Shown here in pieces: positions 23,259 through 35,991 of a stretch of 60,000 nucleotides of DNA (its first letter is position 1; every line of letters starts with the position of its first letter). A model generated the notes under the pieces. That model was not told the origin of the DNA. It saw only the letters and a program-made list of their open reading frames with translations, and ran no database searches. Source of the stretch: Liolophura sinensis (lineage: Eukaryota > Mollusca > Polyplacophora > Chitonida > Chitonidae); the NCBI RefSeq assembly GCF_032854445.1, contig NC_088307.1:2544001-2604000 (forward strand). Reading direction: 5' to 3'. The translations under genes were made by a program, and so were the position numbers.

Positions 23259-25325
23259 TGTGTGCATTTATTTATTTCATTGGTGTTTTACGCCGCACTC
23301 AATAATGTTTCACTTATACGTCAGCATTACGGTGGGAGGAAATAAGCCGTACATGAACTCTTAACTCACTTTACCTCATGTGAACAAGTCATTTGGTTAA
23401 ACAGTGCTTAACCTGATGACACATCTCCTTCATATATACACAGCCTATGATTACCGACGTTTACCGAACGTCGACGCCGTGACGTTGCTAAGCATGCGAT
23501 GGACACATTACAACCCTAGCAACAAACGTTACGCGCACACAATCGGACTCATGTAGAGTTTGGCTGTGAAAAGACGTCTATGGAGACAATTTTACGGTGA
23601 ATTTATTACAATTTCAAGTAAACTTGCACGTAAGAGAAACTCCTAGCGGAGGTACTCAAACTTACTTCAATTATAGAGTGGGAATGTGTTTTGTGCCAAG
23701 CAATGATACACCATATGACGCTTCGTGACTGTGACGTCACAAACACAGCGTCACTAGGCCTACTTGTGCAGTTCATTCTGGCGTAAATTGACGTACTACA
23801 CAAACTGATTCGACTGATCACATGCAACAGGGGAGATGTTTGATATGGTTTTGTCAACGGCGGCCAGAATCACTCCACGTGATGACATTTTCACTGAAAT
23901 TGTTATGATGGCATAGAGCACGTTAATGAAAAATAAGGAGAACCAACTATGAAAGGTAATTTTTCAGCAAAATAATGTAAGAAATATGAATTATCTATGT
24001 AAGTTGCCCTGTACATGTACTGTATATAAAAAGATAAAATACTGGAAAACATTAACCGTTTTGTGCCCTTTTTTCATTTATTTATCTCACCCACATTTTG
24101 TTTGCCTATATAGGTGTGTTTTATCTACATACTTATGCTATCCACTAATGTATTCCTCTGGTACGCTGTAAGACTGGAGTGATAACTTGGGTGACATTTT
24201 CAGTCCGGCTATCATTATGTAGGCCAAATCACATAAACTTATAGAGGTTATACACCAGAGAGTTTTTGAATAGTTAAAGTCATTGCCTCTTAATAAATAT
24301 TAGACTCGTATACCTGTAGTATTTATAGCGTTAAAATGATTTTGAAGTTCGAAAAACTTGTAATGGGAACCGCTTTAAAAACTTTAGGAACTTGTTTACC
24401 AATTTTGAGCGGTAAATACGTGCACATGCTGATGCTTTGTGACATGTAATTTTTTGAACTATTCTAAAATAACAGTAGAAATTGGATTATATTTGTGCTG
24501 ATGTCTTCGGTAGGTAGCCTCTTTAACTGATAATGTATACTAATGATGACGCAAAGGCAAGTTGTTATTTCCTGATAAAATATTCTATGAGATCAACAAG
24601 TGGCTAATTTTCAGCATTTTCTGTCGTACAGAAGAAATCCATGCAAATCGATTAGCCAGTTCAGCGGAAAGTGTTCCTTACGCTTTCCCGTGACCATAGC
24701 GTGGGGGTGAGAATGGCGCGAAGTGCCTAACGAATCCAACGTGAGTTGATGTATTCTACTACTGAGCCATTTACCGTGATGAGTATTATATCACATAGAG
24801 TTTGTATGAAACAGTGTGTTTGTCGGATTTTGGTCACACATCTCTTTCAACGGTGTCTTCCTGTAAAAGTTGCCCGATGTGGCGAACTCCCATACGGCTC
24901 TACTCTTAACAACAGCTGTCGTCATTCCAAAGGCCCTTCTTGGGGCCAACCCAAATGTCCCGAAAAGTCTACTTTCAATCTGAGCATATGTTTATTTTCT
25001 ATGCCATGGTTGCTTTATAAATATTCGTATAGATCTATGTACATCTCAGTGTATACGTGTTTGTCTATGTGTATGTTTATGTGTGCAGTAGACGACCAGC
25101 TTCTGATTGCCACCACACGTGAAGTCATACCCTCTACACTGTGCCACACCCTGCCCATTCGCCTGTGCCCCCCCCCCCCCCCCAGTGACATTACATCTCC
25201 ACCCCTCTGGGGATGTCCATCTCTACTACATACAAAAAACAAATCTTTCCTGGCATTCTCTAGTCAGGTTAATAATAATGGGGTAATAAACTGGATATTA
25301 CATTGAAGAAAAACACTGACCTTTG
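23259..25325 (+). repeat. unit beta1: truncated copy of the large tandem unit
   Basis: 23259-24865 follows beta units 30296 and 52781 closely, including the beta deletion that gives GAGAGTTTTTGAATAGTTAAAG at about 24258. At about 24866 the sequence jumps from CTTCCTGTAAAAG into the block after exon c of the P2RX7_C gene (TTGCCCGATGTGG), so all three P2RX7_C exons are deleted. It then crosses the C16 tract and stops at about 25325. Hairpin at 23455-23473, TGACGTCA at 23732-23739. Confidence 0.88.
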
Positions 25326-26640
25326 CCTTAGAAATGAAAATTCTGGAATGGGAATGTGTTTTGTGCCGGGCAATGATACACCACATGACGCAACGTGACT
25401 GTGACGTCACAAACACAATGTCACTACTTGTGTAGTTCATTCTAGCGAAAACTGACGTACTACACACAATGAGATGACTGATCACATGCGACAGGCGAGG
25501 TGTTGGATGTGTTTTAGTCAACTGTGGCCAGAATCACACTACCTAATGACATTTTCACTGAAATTGTTATGATGGCATAGAGCACGTTGATGACCAATGA
25601 GGACAACCAACCATGAAATATAACTTTTCAGCAAAATAATGTAAGAAATATGAATTATCTATGTTTGTTGTCCTGTACATGTACTGTATGTAGAGAGATA
25701 AAAAATATTGGAAAACATGTTACCGTTTTGTGCCATTTATTTAGTTATTTTTTTTATCTCGCCCACATTTTTTGTCTATATAGGTGTGTTTTATCTACAT
25801 ACTTATGCTATCCACTAATGTATTCATCAGGTACGCTGTAAGACTGGAGTGATAACTAGACATTTTCAGCCCGGCTATCATTATGTAGGCCAAATCACAT
25901 AAACTTAAAAGAGCTATACACCGGAGATTTTTGGCAAAATAATCCATATCCGCCAATTAAACGAAGGTTTAGGAGCTTGATTACCAATTTTTAACGGTAA
26001 CACGTGCACAGGCTGATGTTTTGTAATAGGTAATTATTAGAGCTTTTCTAAAATAACAGTAAAATTTAGATTGCATTTGTGCTGATGTCTTCGGTAGATA
26101 GCCTCTTTAACTGATAATGTTTTCAAATGATGATCCAAAGGCAAGTTATTATTTCCTGATAAACATTCTATGTGATCAACCAGTGGCTATTTTTTAGCAT
26201 TTGCTGTCGTACAGGGAAAATCCATGCAAACCGATTAGCCAGTTCAACGGAAAGTGTTCCTTACGCTTTCCCGTGACAATGGCGTAGGGGTGACAATGGG
26301 GCGAAGTGCCTAACGAATCCAACGCGAGTTGTTGTATTCTACCAGTGAGCAACGAACAGTGATGAGTATTATGTCACCCACGGTTAGTATGGAACAGTGT
26401 GTTCGTCGGATTTTGGTCACACGTCTCTTTCAACAGAATTTTAGTTACATCACAAGAGAATCTAAATATAATTATTCCAACCAACGTTCCTTTCGCAATC
26501 GCCATTCAAAGGATATTTATGCATGCAACCTGTTTTAAACTCATTTTTGTTTTTTCTTTCAATACGTCTTTATTAAAACACAGAATGTATTATGACAAAC
26601 AAGCCGTGCCTTAGGAGAAAAACGCTGTAAGGAATTGTAG

Positions 26641-27700
26641 CGATTTGTTATTATATATATATATATCTTCTTAACGATACAGATATCCCAGTTCCAAATC
26701 ACACCATTTACTACAGGGGAAAGCACAATATTGGTAGCGTGAAGCACCCAGTGTCGAACTCTGGAACAATATCTGTATACTGCTGGAGACGTTCGCTACT
26801 ATCGATTCTTTTGAATGTCAGCTCGGTCAGTCCGTGTCATTCAGTAGTATGTTTGGGAAAACCACTAGTTAGCTCTGAACTTCGAATAACCAAGAAAAGT
26901 CTGATTTTTAAGGTTCAACAAACAGCAGCAACAGTTTTATTAAAATTGAGTATGTTAATATATATATATGTAAAAGTGCCAGTACTGTGTACAAGCACAA
27001 CATCTGTACTTCAGATGGTTCAGATAACTGTGTTAGGGATATCTCAGGGAGGTATTAAACCTAGTGCAGCTGTGATAGTGGTATGTCCTACTGGTGTTAT
27101 ATAGACAATATGTCAGCCATGTGTGGGGACATTATCAGTAAATAATACTTTCAGGTCTTCTCTGGGAGTAACAGTTCCAGAATTGGTCCAGTAATAACTT
27201 GGGAAAACGAGTTCCAAATTCTGGGACTCGGCGTCTCACTGTGCCGAAACTGGGAATCCCAGTCCCACTATTGCTCAGGGGCACTTATGCACAAATTCTC
27301 CCAGTATAAATGTTTCAGCTCATACTTGGGAATTATAAACTTTTTGTCCAGAAAATCCCAGTTACAAACTATTGAGATATACTGTGTCAATCATGGTTGG
27401 GAATATCAGTCTCACAACCTGGGAAAGTCAGTCCCACAGCCTGGGAACACTTGTGTCACAATTTGGAACTAGCAGTCCCACTGTCTTCTAGGTATGCTCT
27501 GAAGCTGAAATCCCACTTCAGCGCTGACAACTTATCTAGCTACCACTTTACACTGCTTATATACATGTAAAATACCTGCCTTAGAAAGCTAACTAGGTGG
27601 AAATTTAGATGTTAACACGACGGTGGTCCGAGATCATCTGGGACTAAAAGTGGGAATTTGCCCAGTATAGTTTACGCACATAAATATTCATGAGTACCAA
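26641..27700. other. unique block with a 121-codon open frame and TGGGAA-rich segment
   Basis: A (TA)n run lies at about 26653-26667. A + strand frame from 26739 to 27104 is open for 121 codons; it has no recognisable domain and is rich in V, S, L and I. 27195-27480 repeats TGGGAA..CAGTCCCAC-like words at irregular spacing (27200, 27251, 27327, 27398, 27420, 27442), an imperfect decayed tandem repeat. Confidence 0.4.
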
Positions 27701-28060
27701 CCGGCCCGAATAGCACAGTTGGTAGAGCGTCCGCTTCGGGACCGGTAGATCCAGGGTCAATCCGAGTCACGCCTAAGACTTTAAAAGAGGAAATTGTAAC
27801 TTCCTCGCTTGGCGTTCAGCATGAAGGGGATAGTGTAACCACTGGTTGACCCGTATCAGTATAATGGCTCGGGCGGGGCAGCTTACTTGCCTTCGGTAAG
27901 TCGTCTCAGTGATGCAGAACTAATTAAAAGAGCGGTGGAAATCCGTCCTGCAACAAGGAGGCACAATTACACGTGCATGCACCCTAATGATTCCTTCGTC
28001 GTCATATGACTGAAAAATTGTTGAGTACAACGTTAAACCCCAAGCACTCACTCACTCACT
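27701..28060 (+). mobile_element. complete tRNA-derived SINE (family S1) with 12-bp target duplication
   Basis: The element begins CCGGCCCGAATAGCACAGTT with a tRNA-like head (A-box-like TAGCACAGTTGGTAGAGC; B-box-like GGGTCAATCC), then a body and a CACTCACTCACTCACT tail. It is flanked by perfect direct repeats CATGAGTACCAA at 27689-27700 and 28061-28072, the hallmark of LINE-driven insertion. This defines the exact ends of the family, 360 bp, and lets the copies at 2088 and 7576 be placed. Confidence 0.96.
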
Positions 28061-28072
28061 CATGAGTACCAA

Positions 28073-29049
28073 GGATGGTACTCAGAGCACTGATTGTCTA
28101 ATACCAAAGTAACAACATCTGTGTATACAAATACTATACATGTACATGCGTATCTAATGTCATGGCACATTTTTTTTCTTTTTCTTAATAATGGAAAGAT
28201 GAACAATAACTTGTAGGTAGAAAGGAGATGACCCTGTGGAGTGAAACTATTTACTTTCGCAAATACAAGTTAATGCCCCTTTTGAAACTCTTCAATATGA
28301 GTTTAACACTAAAGGATGTCGTAAAATAGACAACCTCGTCTAGCGGCAGTTCACCGTGAACGACGATCGTGCGCGGCGAAGCAACAACAACAACCACAAA
28401 AAAAAAATGATTTAGTGTCTTAAACTTGGTACAAAGGATGTTTTATGCCAAAATCATGCCACAGTCAGTGAGTACTAATGTTGTTTAACTGGAAAGATGC
28501 CGTACGTGGTTTGTTACAGCAAGAATATGTCCAAAAGTAATGGAAACTCTACTCGAATTTGTCACTTCAAAATATTAACAATGGCGGATGTTTCGCCAAA
28601 CTTAAGGTCGCTAAAAAAAACCCTGTTGTTTGCAACCTAGTCAAACAATATCTGATCACCAAGCTTGGAGAGAAACTCCTTCAACATGTCAGTGTATTAT
28701 ACTTGAAATATGGTGTTCTAATTAAGTCATCAAGTGTTAAAATTCTTACGTTGGAAGGGACAGGGGTCCACGGAAACTGTGTCCTTCAAAAGTTATATTA
28801 AGGCGCCAAAAACAACTTGCTCTCATGAGTCCACAAAATATCCTGTCTCTATATGTTACAAAAAAATATATATATATATTTCAAAATATTCCACAAAAAT
28901 TCTAATTTAATTTAAGGATATGTCTAACCCATAAAAAATTACATTCTACCGGTAAAACCTGTGTCTACGTTATGGACAAGGCAGAAAATTAACCCCTAAC
29001 CTCCCATGCAATTATATGAAATAATATACTGTCTCTAGCAAAATCGCCA
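28073..29049. other. unique block, no supported gene
   Basis: Contains a GC-rich patch at 28335-28385 (GTTCACCGTGAAC palindrome, CGACGATCGTGCGCGGCG) that ends in a CAACAACAACAACCAC and A10 tail, which might be the 3' end of a retroposed element. An 80-codon + frame at 28559-28801 is not recognisable. A TA run lies at about 28867-28880. Confidence 0.35.
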
Positions 29050-29904
29050 CAGTATAATATAATTTTCTCCTTGATAATTTGATAATCAAGAATTCCAGAA
29101 ATGGAGAACGCCATATTTGGCTGCAAGATATTCATAGTAAAATCAATACCGTTTATAATAAACAAAGAGAAATGTATAATCCTGATCATTAAACTCTGAA
29201 AATTGCAGCATTATTCAAACAACCCTCACGCTCACACCCACCCCCAACCCCCACCCACACCACTATGACTTTAAGACTGGGTTCCTTGATATTTTAGGAA
29301 CCTATTAGATTTTAAAAGCTCCATGTATGTATACAGCTTACAGACGTCGAGTGACATTTTTCTTCTACGTCGGTGTCCATACTCTTGTGTGTTTTTGGAT
29401 GACATTAGACAGTTTCCATGATTTACACCAATTGTATAGTTGCTACTTGTAGCTTAATATCTTCCTAACTTTTGGTGTATCAGTTTATCATATTTAATTC
29501 AAATTTCTTAAAAAGTCCCGCAATCCTGTATTTTTAATGGCCTGACGTCAGTATGATTGTAGACCTACATGAACATGATTAAAAGAATTAATGAATATTA
29601 TGCCTTATAACGCTACATCGACAATACGGCAGCTGTATTAAGGCCAGAACTAATCAAATGATCGAGGAGATATTTCCAGCGCAGTTCGTGTTGATATTTT
29701 TCAAATATACGATTTTGCATATCCATGTGGATCAAGAAGGAATACATGCACATACTAGTATAGCGTGTCTTCATAATCGCCTAAACACGCTAGTAAATCG
29801 CATGTGTCTTGCATTCAGGCATGCACTTGACTGGTTAGGGTACATTTGTAAATTTCCATTGAAACGTGTTACTATTATTCTTACACCATACACTTGAGTG
29901 TTTG

Positions 29905-30050
29905 TTTATTTATTTGATTCGTGTTTTAGGCTGTACTCAAGAATATTTCACTTATACGAATGGTGGGAGGGAACCGCTCACTGACGCCTGAGGAAACCCA
30001 CGATCAACCGCAGGTTGCTGTTGTCTTCCCATATATGTACGACCAGATAG
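29905..30050 (-). mobile_element. SINE S2 fragment (body only), minus strand
   Basis: Same fragment and context as 12995-13140, including the TTTGATTCGTGTTTTA(C/G)GC start and GGAAACCCACGA. It is a duplicate carried with the unit, not an independent insertion. Confidence 0.8.
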
Positions 30051-32778
30051 GACTTGACTGTTTAATCCATGATTAAATCTTGTCCACAAAAATCATTTCT
30101 CTTATAAAATGTCCAAGTTTTATAAAATGCTAATCTTATCAAAGATATTGAATATTAATTAGCGTGGCTTATTTATACATAGATCATATCTTCATTTAAT
30201 CAACTGAATATATGGTAAAACTGTAACATGGCAACACCATTGTTATGTATGCTGGAGTTTTCAACTCATATACTGAAAAGTTTTTCACTCAAATAAGTGT
30301 GTGCATTTATTTATTTCATTGGTGTTTTACGCCGCACTCAATAATGTTTCACTTCTACGTCAGCATTACGGTGGGAGGAAATAAGCCGTTCTATTATGAA
30401 ATAGAACTAACTCTTAACTTACTTTACCTGATGTGAACATGTCGTTTGGTTAAACAGTGCTTAACCTGATGACACATCTCCTTGATATATACACAGCCGA
30501 TGATTACCGACGTTTACCGAACGTCGACGCCGTGACGTTGCTAAGCATGCGATGGACACATTACAACCTTAGCAACAAACGTTACGCGCACACAATCGGA
30601 CTCATGTAGAGTTTGGCTGTGAAAAGACGTCTATGGAGACAATTTTCCGGGTGTATTTATTATAGTTTCAAGTAAACTCACACGTAAGAGAAACTCCCAG
30701 CGGAGGTACTCAAATTTACTTCAATTCTGGAGTGGGAATGTGTTTTATGCCGAGCAATGATACAAAACATGACCCTTCGTGACTGTGACGTCACAAACAC
30801 AGCGTCACTACTTGTGCAGTTCATTCTAGCGTAAATTGACGTACTACACACACTGAGGCGACTGATCACATGCAACAGGGGAGATGTTTGATATGGTTTT
30901 GTCAACGGCGGCCAGAATCACTCCACGTGATGACATTTTCACTGAAATTGTTATGATGGCATAGAGCACGTTAATGAAAAATGAGGAGAACCAACCATAA
31001 AAGGTAATTTTTCAGCAAAATAATGTAAGAAATATGAATTATCTATGTAAGTTGTCCTGTACATGTACTGTATATAAAAAGATAAAATATTGGAAAACAT
31101 ATTACCGTTTTGTGCCCTTTTTTCATTTATTTATCTCACCCACATTTTGTTTGTCTACATAGGTGTGTTTTTATCTACATACTTATGCTATCCACTAATG
31201 TATTCCTCTGGTACGCTGTAAGGCTGGAGTGATAACTTGGGTGACATTTTCAGTCCGGCTATCACTATGTAGGCCAAATCACATAAACTTAAAGAGGTTA
31301 TACACCAGAGAGTTTTTGAATAGTTAAAGTCATTGCCTCTTAATAAATATCAGACTCGTATACCTGTAGTATTTATAGCGTTAAAATGATTTTGAAGTTC
31401 AAAAAACTTGTAATGGGAACCGCTTTAAAAACTTTAGGAACTTGTTTACCAATTTTGAGCGGTAAATACGTGCACATGCTGATGCTTTGTGACATGTAAT
31501 TTTTTGAACTATTCTAAAATAACAGTAGAAATTGGATTATATTTGTGCTGATGTCTTCGGTAGGTAGCCTCTTTAACTGATAATGTATACTAATGACGCA
31601 AAGGCAAGTTGTTATTTCCTGATAAAATATTCTATGAGATCAACAAGTGGCTAATTTTCAGCATTTTCTGTCGTACAAAAGAAATCAAGGCAAATCGATT
31701 AGCCAGTTCAGCGGAAAGTGTTCCTTACGCTTTCCCGTGACCACAGCGTGGGGGTGAGAATGGCTCGAAGTGCCTAACGAATCCAACGTGAGTTGATGTA
31801 TTCTACTACTGAGCCATTTACCGTGATGAGTATTATATCACACAGAGTTGGTATGAAACAGTGTGTTTGTCGGATTTTGGTCACACATCTCTTTCAACAA
31901 AATATTAGTTACATCACAACAGTGTCTTCCTGTAAAAGAAGACACTTGGCACGACACGTACTTTACCAAGTATAACTGTACAGAGATCTGACCGACAAGG
32001 ACATGGGGTATCCTTTGACTGTAAGAACCTGTCAGGGATCATCAACATTCTACGCCAACAGTAAAGTCTTGAAAGTCACAGGAGATTGACGTGTCGCCGT
32101 TTGGTTTAAAACACACTGCGCTAATCTAAATATAACTACTCCAACCAACGTCCCAGTCGCAATCGCCATACCAAGGAATTTTATGCATGCAACCTGTTTT
32201 AAACTCATTTTGTTTTTTCTTTCAATACACCTGTATTAAAACACACAATGTATTATGGGAAACAAGCCGTGCCTGAGGAGAAAAACGCTGTAAGGTAGAA
32301 TTTTCTCCTCGATAATTTGATAATCAAGGATTCCATAAATGAAGAGCGCCATATTTACCTGCGAGATTTTCAAAATAAAATCAATACAGTGTGTAATAAA
32401 CAAAAAGAAATGATCCAGACCATTAAACTCTGAAAATTGCAGCATTATTTAAACAATATACATAGAGTATATCTTCATTTTATTAATTGAATATATGGTA
32501 AGAGTGTAACAAGGCAACGTCATTGTTATCTACAAATGAATTTTTGATTCGTATATATGTGGTATCAGAAGACTCATATTTTAGACTTCAAATGGTAAAG
32601 TAAATCTAGCAGCACGTTACTGTTCTTCTCTATAAACATTAAATATTTTCTAAATAAAAAACGATTTAACTGGATTTATAAACCTGTGGAAATGTACCAT
32701 GTGTAAAAACATCGCTTTTACGACCTTGACCTTGTGATATCACGAGTTGAATGGCTTTTGAAGGCCGTTTGTGTTCTC

Positions 32779-34383
32779 ATGGCGCAAACATATGAATCTA
32801 GCGACAGGACCATGACACATTTGGTTACTTTGGCGGAAGATGAGGGCATGCATAAGGTCCAACCCTATATATTTGAGCCCTGTTCGTCTGATGATGGGAA
32901 AAAATCAACAGAGGGGAGGACTGAGGTCACAAGCAAGACAAGTGAAGGCAGTGAAAGCGAGCAGTCCTGTTTGCAGAACACTGAATGGTGCGGTACCATA
33001 ATATGTTAGCAGAGTATAACTTTTCCTGCGTTAAGGACACTAGGAACGTCATCTGTGAAACATCAACACATATGTGAAAATTTTCTATTACCAGTTACAC
33101 TTGTTTGTCAGGTTAATAACCGGAAACTTATATTGATCGAACGCCTGTCAAACAATAGTTACAAACCACAACAACAACAATAACGTCCTCTGACTTTTGT
33201 CAACTGGATATGCAACTCGGAATACGAAAGTCAACAGCGTTTTAACATTACCATCTCACTGCAATTCTCCAGCAGATTAGAACCAGAACATTATGTTATT
33301 TTAACGTGAAATAACGTCAATGCATTGAATTCAAGAAATGTTTTCCTAAAATTTCCTAAATTCTTTTGTTCTTTTATGCAAAAGTGATAATAGTCCAAAA
33401 ATACACTTTAACCTCTGTACATTCTTACACTGAAAATTGTACATGAGCCCCTCCCACTGTTCATTGAACAGTAACTAAGTTTGTTGACGTCACTGACATG
33501 CATATGCTTGGATGTCAACTCTGCTGATTGTTACAGGAGGATAATTAAAAAATGATCTATGTCTACAGTTCTGTGTGATGTTGTGAAGGTAAAGATTCTG
33601 AAACTGTGCAATGTTTTGACAGGTGTTAATGTGGAAACTGCATCATCATGCCATCTGCAGCAGAATGTGTTTGCTGCCATGAAATAACTGTGATCTACGC
33701 CAGGTGTGAGGAGATGGATGTTCGAGTCCCGTTCATCAGACCATAGAGGATTTGAACCGGTGTGCCTCAACCCCAATGTGCTTGACGTGGCATATGACCA
33801 GTACAAGCAACAGTGCAAGATGGGCGACAACAATAAAACAGTAGATCAGTGAGAATCGGTGTATAATATATATGTATGTGTGCATGTACCCTTAGGTTTT
33901 ACGTCATACTTCACAATTTTTCAGTCATATGACAATGAGGGGTCCTTACTATACTCTGCTTCCTTGTGGGAGAGCAAATCTGTGCCGCTAAAGTGTTGCC
34001 ACCACTGAAACATCATGTCAAAGACATCAGACGTTACTAGCTAGGTGACATAATAGCCAGATAGTAACTAATTTCCTATAAGGCATTTAACTGTAGACAA
34101 GTTTTGGAACTTATTTGTCTAAAGTGGTCTTGAGACAACAATCTGAGAGTTAAATAATAGGAGGTTTTTATGTGGCATTGGGTATTAACTTGCACCATTT
34201 GAACTTAATCTTTTTCAGCAAAACGTCGACATGTTGCTTATTGTCAGTTTTGTGCAGTTCTGTTCGCACTTTCTTGGCAAAAACATAAGACTAGTAATAC
34301 CTTCACGTGCAGTCGCTGCCATACGTGCCCGATTCTCTTCACCATCCGGGGACTATACTGGTTTCATGATGTATTACGAATGA
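32779..34383 (+). pseudogene. P2X7-ballast (P2RX7_C) domain gene, copy 2 (three exons, disabled)
   Basis: Exons: a 32779-32997, b 33623-33848, c 34219-34383; AATAAA at 35062. Exon a is the only one of the four that stays open from ATGGCGCAAAC to the donor: MAQTYESSDRT, then VQPYIFEPCSSDDG, then an acidic Ser-rich linker ending NTE plus TG. Exon b here keeps the ancestral frame at the VCLNPNVLDVAYDQYKQQ end that copy 1 has lost. It is disabled by AAA to TAA in the second codon after the W (C-stop-C-G-N-C) and by a 2-bp deletion (TTCATCAGACC for TTCATCACAGACC). Exon c has one extra T after TATTGTCAG. The TAA and the extra T are shared with copy 4. Confidence 0.85.
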
Positions 34384-34845
34384 TCTTGTCAATGACCATA
34401 GCGCTCTCGTCCCAGAACCCAGCTCACCAGAAACAGGGTGAAAATGTGTGATTTGTCTGAACCAACCCGCCAACAGCTGTGCGTCACCCTGCCATCATCT
34501 GCATCATTCACTCCACTGTGGTCAGTTGCCCGATGTGCCTAACTCCCATACGGTAACTGCTTGTGATCTACTCTTTACAGCATCAGCGGTCATCCAAAAA
34601 AGACCTTCTCGGGGCCAACCCAAATCTCCCGAAAAGTCTACTTTCAATCTGAGCATATGTTTATTTTCTATGCCGTGGTTACTTTATAAATATTCATGTA
34701 GATCTATGTACATCTCAGTGTATACGTCTTTGTCTATGTGTGTGTGTGTGTGTGTGCAGTAGACGACCAGCTTCTGACTGCCACCACACGTGAGGTCATA
34801 CCCTGTAGACTGTGCCACACCCTGCCCATTCGCCTGTGCCCCGCT

Positions 34846-34861
34846 CCCCCCCCCCCCCCCC
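34846..34861 (+). repeat. C16 tract, unit beta2
   Basis: Same location as the other unit C-tracts. Just downstream beta2 and beta4 lack the GGGATGTCCATC..TACATACA segment present in alpha units. Confidence 0.9.
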
Positions 34862-35661
34862 ACCTTCCCGTCACGTTGTATCTCCACCCTCCACCAAAGA
34901 ACACCTTATTTACCGGTATCATGTGGTGGGATCCAGTTATTTCCCATTCCCATAAAAATAACCCACAATACCACTTCTCAATAACAAGGTGTACACAAAT
35001 GTTTCCTGGCATTCTCTAGTCAGGTTAATCATAATGGGGTAATAAACTGGATATTACATTGAATAAAAACACTGACCTTTGCTAAGTTCCTCTGAAACGT
35101 CCCCACGCCAAGAGCACATTTCAACCACGACCAAAGAGCCTGACATATTGGTGAAAGGCTCGGGTTAAGTGACACCTTGTGTGGTACAGTAGGCACCAGC
35201 CCACCTTATTAATCAAATTAGTACACGAATTGCTCGAATACAGCGTAAAATCACTTCAATACAGATCTTCCACAATAGGCCCGTACTGGCCCAGTCATAT
35301 TGTATTGGTTATAAATTTTCGTTTTATATTTAACACATACGGAATATGATAGACGTGGTACGGTATGCTACTACATCACACGCTACAGTTTGATGTCTCA
35401 ATGCTGAACGCAGTAGTGACATCACAAAACTATCATCTATGAACTAAACAAACAGTGATGATGCCAGATCAACACAACAGGCCGGTTTCAAATATGTTGA
35501 GATTTTTATTTGTCACATTTAAAACATACATAAAATACATGTAACATGTACCCTACTGGGTGGAGGGGGGAGGGTTCTGACAGTCGACCTTTGACTTTGG
35601 ATCAATACCCTCAGGCCAACAAAGAGACAGTATGACAAATATGATTAATACAAATCACATA

Positions 35662-35689
35662 CAGTCCTGGAAAAAAGTTTGGAATATTG
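35662..35689 (+). repeat. left terminal inverted repeat of the Tc1-like element
   Basis: Begins CAGTCCTGGAAAAAAG and pairs with the right end at 37309-37336 over 28 bp except position 4 (T here, A in the right end). It follows the duplicated TA at 35660-35661. Confidence 0.96.
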
Positions 35690-35991
35690 GTGAATTTCAC
35701 ACCATCTCCACGAAGAGCGTGGTTCGTTGCGTTCAGGTCAATAATCTGTCGATTGGTTTCACTTGGACTAGTCTCTATGATGCATTATCAATAGTTTTCT
35801 CAAACCAAAAGATTTGTAAATGTTATAGGAGACGAGTTTTTCACGATATTCTGAAAGCGCCCCAAACAAGTGCAGAAATTCAGTGAAACCCATGTATTTT
35901 ATTACGAGCTGTAACTTTTATTCGATTGGAAATATGTTTACAATACTTGGTAAGTTAAATATGCAAAACACTAACAATACAGAAAATTAAT

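Larger units (their letters stand above)
25326..30295 (+). repeat. unit alpha2: broken copy carrying about 2.4 kb of unrelated DNA
   Basis: 25330-26640 matches the alpha unit from the TGACGTCA block (25402-25409) through the stretch before the P2RX7_C gene, with the alpha marker at about 25915. Then 26640-29050 is unrelated DNA with an S1 SINE. 29050-30295 returns to sequence matching 12590-13397, interrupted by about 29345-29800 of further unrelated DNA. No P2RX7_C or THAP exon remains. Confidence 0.8.

Noticed and set aside
27195-27480. Cluster of TGGGAA words as Su(H)/CSL binding sites
   Set aside because: Spacing and flanks look like a decayed tandem repeat, and the fuller YGTGGGAA consensus is not met.
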